DNA from: Bacillota bacterium
GTDB taxonomy: Bacteria > Bacillota > Clostridia > Acetivibrionales > JAFADI01
Reading direction: 5' to 3'
Assembly (NCBI GenBank): GCA_023424965.1
Contig: JAFADI010000014.1
Location: 1-7,643 of the forward strand
Length of the DNA stretch: 7,643 bases
A model generated the notes under the pieces. The model was not told where the DNA came from and searched no databases. It was given only the letters and a program-made list of their open reading frames with translations. Positions 1 to 4,519 of this stretch are shown here, one piece after another. Positions within the stretch are counted from its first letter, which is position 1. The number at the start of each line of letters is the position of its first letter. The translations under genes were made by a program, and so were the position numbers.

Positions 1-127
1 TCATGACGCCAATGGCCTACCATAACAATTATCGGATTGCAGCATAAGAAAACTGCCTGCCGAAAATTGACAGACAGTTAACCTCAAAATGAAATATTTC
101 ATTGTCCTCTTGACGGGGAGCACACCA
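1..127 (+). mobile_element. Possible right end of an IS3-like insertion sequence (remnant)
   Basis: A reading frame entering from the left edge runs through positions 3-47 and ends in MTPMAYHNNYRIAA followed by TAA. The TP-x-x-Y element close to the C-terminus resembles the end of IS3-family OrfB transposases, which often finish with a TPxEYR-like motif. After the stop come about 80 non-coding bases, including the perfect 16-bp palindrome AATGAAATATTTCATT at 88-103, and then a stretch ending in CACACCA at 121-127 that could be an element end. The left part of the element lies outside the window, so inverted repeats and target duplication cannot be tested. This call rests on a short C-terminal motif and is tentative; the sequence may simply be non-coding. 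Confidence 0.25.
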
Positions 128-137
128 TTTCGGCTGA

Positions 138-434
138 AGTGGTCTTTTTTCTTATAAAGACAATAGTTATATCTGGTTTGAGCCAGAAACATCCGATGAT
201 CTTATTGAAGTCATAGAGTTTTCCAGCAGTTCGTTCAATTGCATCATTACTGAAAACATCAGTGATTTCAATCGTTATTTATATGCAATTGAATACTTTG
301 AGGAAACTGACTTTGCTTTAGCAATTAACGATAGAGTTGGAAATTTTGAGGCTGATATTTTACCGAAGATTCAGAAGTTTCTTAGAAAAGAAAATACAAT
401 TTGTAAAGGAACTGAGTTTTATAAAAAGGAATAG
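138..434 (+). pseudogene. C-terminal fragment of an unrecognised protein, start codon missing
   Basis: The frame is open from just after a stop at 135-137 to TAG at 432-434, about 98 codons. The conceptual product runs from SGLFSYKDNSYIWFEPE to KGTEFYKKE. Composition looks protein-like: acidic, with aromatic residues at regular spacing, and codon use much more AT-rich than the genes to the right. There is no in-frame ATG, GTG or TTG before the conserved-looking part and no ribosome binding site, so the gene lacks its 5' end. The break falls next to the possible insertion-sequence end, which would explain the truncation. I do not recognise the family. A frameshifted or wholly non-functional relic is equally compatible. 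Confidence 0.45.
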
Positions 435-497
435 AAAATGTGTTGGCCAATTCTCTGACAGACAACCATTTCAAAAGCATACAAAAATTAAAATTAC

Positions 498-534
498 AAA
501 AGGGAAACCACGCTGACTGCATGGTTTCCCTTTT
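498..534. terminator. Probable bidirectional intrinsic terminator
   Basis: A perfect 13-bp stem, AAAAGGGAAACCA (498-510) with TGGTTTCCCTTTT (522-534), encloses an 11-nt loop. On the minus strand the stem is followed by TTTT and further T-rich sequence, placing a classical terminator about 10 bases beyond the stop of the NlpC/P60 gene. On the plus strand it ends in TTTTT and would close off transcription from the gene fragment ending at 434. Confidence 0.8.
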
Positions 535-543
535 TCCTGCCTG

Positions 544-1197
544 TTACCAGATGACCCTTTTGGCTCCCAGGTAATGCTGGGTATAATAACTGCTTGTGAG
601 ATTCGAGACCGTTACCTTGCCGGCTCCCGAGCTGGCATGGATGAACTGGTTGTTGCCCAGGTATATTCCCACATGGGATGCCCCTGCCGAGTAGGTGGAG
701 AAAAACACCAGATCCCCGGGCTGGAGGCTGTTCCTGGATACCCATGAACCCGCATTATACTGGAGTGCCGCCGTTCTTTGAACGATGATGTCGTTCTTCA
801 GCAGCGTATAATGGGTAAAGCCCGAGCAGTCGAAGCCTGAAGGCGAGGTGCCGCCCCATACGTAAGGCACGCCCATGTACCACTTGGCCTGCTGGATAAC
901 CTTTTCCACCTTGATTTCCCTTGCGGTTGCATGTCCGACAATACCATCCGGCGAAAGGTAGTTGTCCTTCTGGAACTTGATGACGGAAGCCTTCGTTATG
1001 TCACCAAAATAACCGGTGGGAGTGGAAGAAAAATATCCCAACCTTTTCAAATCCTTCTGGAGGTTTGTCACCTCAGAACTCTGCATGGATTTGGACAGCT
1101 TTATATTGCTTGAATAATAATCCGCAAATGCCGTATTTGTGAAAAAAACAGCTGTTAAAGCAATGGCTGCCATTACACCCATAAGTTTTTTTATCAT
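544..1197 (-). CDS. Secreted peptidoglycan hydrolase, PG-binding domain plus NlpC/P60 domain
   Basis: This is a 217-residue exported cell-wall hydrolase of the NlpC/P60 (C40) cysteine peptidase family, which cuts gamma-D-Glu-diamino-acid bonds in peptide stems. Residues 1-25 form a signal peptide (MIKK, hydrophobic core, AFA before Asp26). Residues about 34-95 match a PG_binding_1 repeat (LQKDLKRLGYF, GYFGDIT, VIKFQK, DGIVG). Residues about 102-217 are the catalytic domain, with nucleophile Cys124 in GFDCSGF, His175 in SHVGIYLGN and third polar residue His187 in FIHASS. All three catalytic positions are intact. I chose the ATG at 1197 because GAGGAGGT lies 6 bases upstream and the signal peptide begins directly there; a GTG at 1221 would put the ribosome binding site inside the gene. 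Expression is very likely controlled by the c-di-AMP riboswitch in its leader. The gene is monocistronic and divergent from the spoVB-like gene. Confidence 0.93.
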   Translation of the reverse strand: MIKKLMGVMAAIALTAVFFTNTAFADYYSSNIKLSKSMQSSEVTNLQKDLKRLGYFSSTPTGYFGDITKASVIKFQKDNYLSPDGIVGHATAREIKVEKVIQQAKWYMGVPYVWGGTSPSGFDCSGFTHYTLLKNDIIVQRTAALQYNAGSWVSRNSLQPGDLVFFSTYSAGASHVGIYLGNNQFIHASSGAGKVTVSNLTSSYYTQHYLGAKRVIW

Positions 1198-1203
1198 GCA
1201 ATT

Positions 1204-1211
1204 ACCTCCTC
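1204..1211 (-). promoter_or_regulatory. Ribosome binding site fixing the hydrolase start
   Basis: On the minus strand GAGGAGGT precedes ATG by 6 bases. This selects the signal-peptide start at 1197 over the in-frame GTG at 1221, which would lie upstream of this site. Confidence 0.85.
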
Positions 1212-1252
1212 TCAATGGCACGGTGCCTTTTGAAGCAAAAAGCGCCGGCCGG

Positions 1253-1390
1253 TGCCTACGAGGTTAGCTGACGGGTGCGGAGAGAGCGGATTCCCCTACG
1301 GACTGCGCGAAGCATTCGATTTACCTCTGCGTTTGCCCGATTAACCCCAGGATTGCTTGCATCCCCCGTTCCTTTTGCAAGGATTCGGCA
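1253..1390 (-). ncRNA. c-di-AMP riboswitch (ydaO/yuaA type)
   Basis: Read on the minus strand, the 3' part contains CCCGTCAGCTAACCTCGTAG (about 1257-1276), the most conserved signature of the ydaO-type aptamer. The 5' part contains the purine-rich GGAACGGGGGAT and the GGGGTTAATC element typical of the class. The outer helix P1 can form between TGCC at the 5' end (about 1387-1390) and GGCA at the 3' end (1253-1256). The family senses cyclic di-AMP and usually switches off downstream genes; cell-wall hydrolases are a classical target. Downstream, a GC-rich imperfect hairpin (1242-1255) followed by TTTTT (1237-1241) reuses the 3' strand of P1 and could be the terminator. GTGCC at 1217-1221 could also pair with the P1 strand near the ribosome binding site. 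The aptamer call is firm, the switching mechanism is inferred. Confidence 0.9.
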
Positions 1391-1401
1391 AAATACTTTT
1401 C

Positions 1402-1407
1402 ATGATA
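1402..1407 (-). promoter_or_regulatory. Candidate -10 box for the riboswitch-hydrolase transcript
   Basis: On the minus strand TATCAT (one mismatch to TATAAT) lies about 12 bases before the 5' end of the aptamer, which is where a -10 box should be if the transcript starts at P1. No convincing -35 element is present at 16-18 bp, so support is weak. Confidence 0.35.
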
Positions 1408-1656
1408 AAACGTTAAAAAATTAAAAGCCACGCGTACGGTTTATGGTATAAATTTTCCAATCCCATATCCAACTCGATGGCACTGCTGCATTATAACGAA
1501 GCGGCGGGGACAAATCAACCTGTAAAGTTTGCCAGCAGTTCACAAAAGCCATTGTGATCTGGGGAGGGGCCTGCCGATTTCTCCGGATGGGTCGGCATAA
1601 GTTAAGCTCCTGGTAAATAAATATAAACAAATGAAAACAAAGCTTATGGAGAACAA

Positions 1657-3201
1657 ATGGCAAGAAAATCCTTTATCGGCGGCACCATTATCCTGATGAT
1701 GGCAGGCTTCATCGTCAGAATTCTGGGATTTGTATACAGAATATACCTTTCCAACCTGATCGGGGCAGAGGGGATGGGGCTTTTCGGGCTCATTTCCCCT
1801 GTATATTCCCTGATCATATTGACACTTACCTCCGGTATTTCCATCTCCGTTTCCAAGCTGGTAGCCCAGGAGCATGCCAGGAATCACATGGTAAACCTCC
1901 GGAGGATCACTTATTGTGCCCTTGCAATGGTGGTGGCCGCGGGAATCATCATATCGGTTTTTATGTTTACCTTCATAGATTTTATCGTAAATGTGATATT
2001 AAAGGACGAACGGACCTACTACTCCATGCTGCTGTTGATCCCCTGCATTCCCGTCATTGCAGCTGCCTCGGCGATCAAGGGGTATTTTTACGGCATACAG
2101 GATGTTGCGCCCACCGCCGTTTCGCAGATTGTGGAACAGATTGTAAGAATCTGCCTTGTGATGGCCATGGCGGCGTACTTCGTAAATATCGGCATGGAAT
2201 ATGCCTGCGCACTGGCGACCATCGGCACAGCTTTCGGAGAAATAGCAAACCTGGCGGTCGTGTATGTGGTGTATAGAAAACGCAAAAAGCAGCTACCCGT
2301 GCGGTCAAAGGCGGGCCTCCTGCGCAAGAGGTCCATCATCAGGGATATTGCGGGCATAGCCATTCCCGTTTCCGCCAACAGGTTCATCATATCCATTATG
2401 AGCGCGGTAGAATATATTCTCATCCCCAGGAGGCTTCTGGCCGGGGGGATGGACTACCAGAGCAGCCTTGAGGAGTACGGAAGACTTCAGGGAATGGCCA
2501 TGCCGCTGCTCTACTTTCCATCCCTGGTAACCTCTTCCCTGGCCACTACTTTGGTAGCCGCCATTTCGGAATCCATTTCCGTCAAAAACTACCGTACGGT
2601 AAATTACAGGATATCGAAGGCGATACAGCTTACGTTTATCATGGGATTCATGTTTACAGCCGTGTTTCTGGCATATCCGGAGCAAATAGGCAATCTGCTC
2701 TACAAAAAAGAAAATATCGGCCCCATGATCTACACCCTCGCCTTTACCTGCATTTTTTTATATTTGAAACAAACCCTTGTGGGCATTCTGAACGGATTGG
2801 GAAAACAGGCGGTCTTCCTGAGGAATTCCATTATAGAATCCTCCATAAGAATAGGCTTTGTTTACTATGCAATTCCCGCTTACGGGGTCAAGGGATATGT
2901 ATGGGGGATCATTCTCAGCTCCCTCTGTGTCTGCGTGCTGAATCTGATGTCCGTCGTCAAGACCACCGGTATGTCCCTGGACTTGAGGAACTGGGTGCTG
3001 AAGCCGGGGCTGGTGGGACTGGTGATGATCTACATCAGCAAATATATATACAGTTTTTTTACAATTTTCAATGTGAGGGACAGCTATACAACGGCTTTGA
3101 GCATTGTGGGCAATGTAGCCGTCGCCATGGCTCTGATGGTGGTTGTGGGCGCACTGGACAGGAAAGAGCTTCTGAGATTGGTCCGCATAAAAAAAGGCTG
3201 A
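1657..3201 (+). CDS. spoVB: SpoVB-like flippase of the MOP superfamily (stage V sporulation protein B)
   Basis: The 514-residue product is an integral membrane protein of the polysaccharide transporter (PST/MviN-like) branch of the MOP superfamily. It matches SpoVB proteins in length (about 520) and in its N-terminus: KSFIGGTIILMMAGFIVRIL, then FVYRIYLSNLIGAEGMGLF, then SGISISVSKLVA. About 14 hydrophobic segments are spread along its length, with basic loops near RKRKKQLPVRSKAGLLRKRS. SpoVB is required for spore cortex synthesis and is thought to move a lipid-linked peptidoglycan precursor across the forespore membrane; this is family knowledge, not shown here. The ATG at 1657 follows TGGAGA with a 5-base gap. 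The gene is divergent from the riboswitch-controlled hydrolase and followed 156 bases later by hsp20, with no strong terminator between. Paralogues with other lipid-linked substrates exist in Clostridia, so the gene symbol is probable rather than certain. Confidence 0.8.
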   Translation: MARKSFIGGTIILMMAGFIVRILGFVYRIYLSNLIGAEGMGLFGLISPVYSLIILTLTSGISISVSKLVAQEHARNHMVNLRRITYCALAMVVAAGIIISVFMFTFIDFIVNVILKDERTYYSMLLLIPCIPVIAAASAIKGYFYGIQDVAPTAVSQIVEQIVRICLVMAMAAYFVNIGMEYACALATIGTAFGEIANLAVVYVVYRKRKKQLPVRSKAGLLRKRSIIRDIAGIAIPVSANRFIISIMSAVEYILIPRRLLAGGMDYQSSLEEYGRLQGMAMPLLYFPSLVTSSLATTLVAAISESISVKNYRTVNYRISKAIQLTFIMGFMFTAVFLAYPEQIGNLLYKKENIGPMIYTLAFTCIFLYLKQTLVGILNGLGKQAVFLRNSIIESSIRIGFVYYAIPAYGVKGYVWGIILSSLCVCVLNLMSVVKTTGMSLDLRNWVLKPGLVGLVMIYISKYIYSFFTIFNVRDSYTTALSIVGNVAVAMALMVVVGALDRKELLRLVRIKKG

Positions 3202-3255
3202 AAATTTAAGCCACAGAAAGATAAATTGTGATAAGAGCCATAAAGCACAGATTAA

Positions 3256-3272
3256 AGTCAGAGAAAGTCAAA
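3256..3272 (+). promoter_or_regulatory. CtsR operator, upstream copy
   Basis: AGTCAGAGAAAGTCAAA matches the CtsR heptad direct repeat (GGTCAAA, 3 bases, RGTCAAA) with a weaker left half. It is identical to the downstream copy at 15 of 17 positions and lies just upstream of the -35 box of the hsp20 promoter. Confidence 0.65.
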
Positions 3273-3280
3273 AACACATT

Positions 3281-3310
3281 TTGATTGGCCTGCATAGGAT
3301 ATGGTATAAA
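3281..3310 (+). promoter_or_regulatory. SigA-type promoter of hsp20
   Basis: TTGATT (3281-3286) and TATAAA (3305-3310) are separated by 18 bases, with TGG directly before the -10 box giving an extended -10. The predicted start point is close to 3317, immediately in front of the downstream CtsR box. Confidence 0.7.
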
Positions 3311-3320
3311 ATAAATATAA

Positions 3321-3337
3321 GGTCAAAGAAAGTCAAA
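3321..3337 (+). promoter_or_regulatory. CtsR operator, downstream copy
   Basis: GGTCAAAGAAAGTCAAA is a near-perfect CtsR heptad repeat, GGTCAAA then 3 bases then AGTCAAA. It lies between the -10 box and the ribosome binding site of hsp20. CtsR is the class III heat-shock repressor of Gram-positive bacteria, so binding here should block transcription until heat inactivates the repressor. Confidence 0.85.
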
Positions 3338-3357
3338 GTCTATTGGAGGTGTAATTT

Positions 3358-3813
3358 ATGTTTGGTTTGACTCCCTATAATCACAGGAGACAGGATGGAT
3401 TGGAGAAAAGAAACGATATTTTTAATCTGAGAAGCGTACTTGACGAATTCTTCAACGAGTCCGCCTTTCCGGCATTTTTTTCGGCAGGCTCTTCCATGCG
3501 AGCCGATATACGCGATAGCGAGAAGGAGTACATTATTGAGGCGGAAATTCCCGGAGTAAGAAAGGAAGACATCAAGCTTGACTTGAGGGATGATGTGCTT
3601 ACCATATCGGTTGAACATAACGAGGAGATCAACGAGGAAAGGGCCAATTATGTCAGGAAAGAAAGAAAATACGGCTCTTTCGGCAGAAGCTTCTATGTGG
3701 ATAATGTAAATCACGAAGGCGTCACTGCAAAATATGAAAATGGAATCCTCACCGTCAACCTTCCCAAAAATGAAGGTACGGTAAAAAACAGACACAAAAT
3801 TGATATCCAGTAA
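3358..3813 (+). CDS. hsp20: Small heat-shock protein, Hsp20/alpha-crystallin family
   Basis: The 151-residue product is a cytoplasmic ATP-independent holdase that binds unfolding proteins in large oligomers. Residues 1-45 form the variable N-terminal arm (FNLRSVLDEFFNE). Residues about 46-138 form the alpha-crystallin domain, with YIIEAEIPGVRKEDIKL, VLTISVEHNEE, RKYGSFGRSFYV and the signature ENGILTVNLPK (127-137). The C-terminal tail carries the I-x-I oligomerisation motif as Ile148-Asp-Ile150. Length and motif order are normal for bacterial Hsp20. The ATG at 3358 is preceded by GGAGGT at 3345-3350 with 7 bases between. It has its own SigA-type promoter, two CtsR boxes and a terminator directly at its stop codon, so it is a single-gene heat-shock unit. 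Confidence 0.95.
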   Translation: MFGLTPYNHRRQDGLEKRNDIFNLRSVLDEFFNESAFPAFFSAGSSMRADIRDSEKEYIIEAEIPGVRKEDIKLDLRDDVLTISVEHNEEINEERANYVRKERKYGSFGRSFYVDNVNHEGVTAKYENGILTVNLPKNEGTVKNRHKIDIQ

Positions 3814-3838
3814 AATGGGCTTCACAGCCCATTTTTTT
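3812..3838 (+). terminator. Intrinsic terminator of hsp20
   Basis: A perfect 10-bp stem, AAAATGGGCT (3812-3821) with AGCCCATTTT (3826-3835), has a 4-base loop TCAC and runs into seven T residues (3832-3838). The hsp20 stop codon overlaps the stem base. Confidence 0.92.
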
Positions 3839-3891
3839 GTGTGTGGAGAATTTGCTTGTTTGCTGTCAAAACTTGCGTACGATTACAGGAG

Positions 3892-3921
3892 GAATCATCC
3901 GGGCAATATGGAACATACAAT
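3892..3921 (+). promoter_or_regulatory. Candidate SigE-type (mother-cell) promoter
   Basis: CATACAAT at 3914-3921 is an exact match to the SigE -10 consensus CATACAMT. GAATCAT at 3892-3898 matches 5 of 7 positions of the -35 consensus KMATATW with a 15-base spacer, the preferred distance. The predicted start near 3929 would lie about 13 bases before the ribosome binding site of the small membrane protein at 3954. The same -10 region also contains TACAAT, but no SigA -35 box is found at 17-18 bp. The SigK -10 pattern CATAnnnTA is met too, without a matching AC -35. Confidence 0.45.
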
Positions 3922-3953
3922 ATATGGGAAATTAATTGTGTGAGGTGATTCCG

Positions 3954-4070
3954 GTGTGGTTTAAAATATGGATAGAAGTTGTAATTATCATTGCAATTGT
4001 GGCTCTGGTTGGGTTCATCAATGCTGTCATGAGCGGTAAGGGACGTGACGGGAGGTACAGGGACAGTTGA
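3954..4070 (+). CDS. Small single-span membrane protein, 38 residues, unknown function
   Basis: GTG at 3954 opens a 38-codon frame closed by TGA at 4068-4070. The ribosome binding site GAGGTGAT (3942-3949) pairs with eight bases of the 16S 3' end and lies 4 bases before the start. The product begins MWFKIWIE, has one hydrophobic segment at about residues 9-26 (VVIIIAIVALVGFINAVM) and ends in a charged, glycine-rich tail, GKGRDGRYRDS. By the positive-inside rule the tail should be cytoplasmic. It sits between hsp20, from which it is insulated by a terminator, and the Spo0E-like gene. A SigE-like promoter precedes it, so expression in the mother cell during sporulation is an inference. I recognise no family. 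Its size and GTG start make it easy for gene finders to miss. Internal GTG at 3945 is an alternative start but would overlap the ribosome binding site. Confidence 0.65.
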   Translation: MWFKIWIEVVIIIAIVALVGFINAVMSGKGRDGRYRDS

Positions 4071-4072
4071 TT

Positions 4073-4101
4073 TTGGGCGTGTGCTACAAATGTAATATAA
4101 T
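4073..4101 (+). promoter_or_regulatory. Candidate promoter of the Spo0E-like gene
   Basis: A perfect -10 box TATAAT at 4096-4101 has TTGGGC (4073-4078, 3 of 6) at 17 bases upstream. A second TATAAT at 4140-4145 is nearer the gene but lacks a -35. Either would give a leader before the ribosome binding site at 4175-4179. Confidence 0.35.
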
Positions 4102-4188
4102 CTTAACAATAATATCCAAACATTTTAATATACTATCCGTATAATGTTGGTAGAGATTAAGTATGCATTAGAAAGGAGGATGTCATCA

Positions 4189-4371
4189 ATGGCGCACAAT
4201 ATGAATGAATTGAAAAGACTGATCGTTGAAAAGAATCTCCTGCTAAAATCCATGAGCCGTGACGATAGCTCCGCTAATGAAAAGATTGAAGAGGTAAAAT
4301 ATGAACTGGACAATCTGCTCTATAGATACTTTAAGTCAATAAAGTTCAAAAAGAGCAGCCTGAGTATCTAA
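4189..4371 (+). CDS. Spo0E-like aspartyl-phosphate phosphatase family protein
   Basis: The 60-residue product, all helical in appearance, has the layout of the Spo0E-like family: an N-terminal helix (MNELKRLIVEKNLLLKSM), a short polar turn (SRDDSSANEK), then a second helix with YELDNLLYRYFKSIK, which resembles the family signature SQELDxLIxxY. Members dephosphorylate Spo0A-P and so delay sporulation, or act on other response regulators. Here the SQ of the signature is KY (Lys37-Tyr38), while Glu39-Leu40-Asp41 and the later Tyr are kept. I chose the ATG at 4189 because AAAGGAGGA lies 9 bases upstream; an in-frame ATG at 4144 has no ribosome binding site and overlaps a possible -10 box. The family call is good but short coiled helices can mislead, and substrate is unknown. 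Confidence 0.65.
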   Translation: MAHNMNELKRLIVEKNLLLKSMSRDDSSANEKIEEVKYELDNLLYRYFKSIKFKKSSLSI

Positions 4372-4519
4372 ACATCAAAGAAACGTGGGATGACAGAGGA
4401 TAAACGAAAGAGAGGCAGCGGGCTCACTCATAAAATATGCATCAAACCGGCATGCAGCCGCGCAAAGGAGTTTAGAAGCCCCGCCCTGAATACATAGGAG
4501 TTTATATCGATGAAGAACA
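4372..4519. other. Convergent intergenic spacer
   Basis: This lies between the 3' ends of the Spo0E-like gene and the mocR-type gene. There is no clear T-tailed terminator on either strand. It holds a direct repeat GGAGTTTA (4467-4474 and 4497-4504) and a weak CGGC/GCCG hairpin (4448-4460). A 35-codon frame at 4390-4497 (starting MTEDKRKRGS) lacks a convincing ribosome binding site. Confidence 0.4.

Noticed and set aside
1..192. 63-codon minus-strand reading frame starting MFLAQTRYNYC
   Set aside because: It has no ribosome binding site, overlaps the possible insertion-sequence end and the gene fragment, and its product has no recognisable pattern.
68..464. Repeated TGACAGACA at 68-76 and 456-464 as possible insertion or excision repeats
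   Set aside because: Nine bases is within chance for AT-rich sequence and the copies do not sit at any feature boundary.
1198..1221. Eight-residue N-terminal extension of the hydrolase from a GTG at 1221
   Set aside because: It would translate through the ribosome binding site and put charged residues before an otherwise normal signal peptide.
1477..1557. 26-codon frame starting MALLHYNEAAG in the divergent region
   Set aside because: No ribosome binding site precedes it and the composition is not distinctive.
1596..1604. CATAAGTTA as a SigK -10 element for spoVB
   Set aside because: The nine-base pattern is loose and there is no AC or SigE-type -35 at the required distance.
2075..2685. 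Overlapping minus-strand frames opposite the spoVB-like gene
   Set aside because: They are antisense to a clear membrane-protein gene, lack ribosome binding sites and show Arg/His/Pro-rich shadow composition.
4144..4188. Upstream ATG for the Spo0E-like gene adding 15 residues
   Set aside because: It overlaps a TATAAT and has no ribosome binding site, while AAAGGAGGA stands at the proper distance before the ATG at 4189.
4390..4497. 35-codon frame starting MTEDKRKRGSG
   Set aside because: The only purine-rich stretch before it is too close to the start, and the basic low-complexity product resembles nothing known. It is not excluded.
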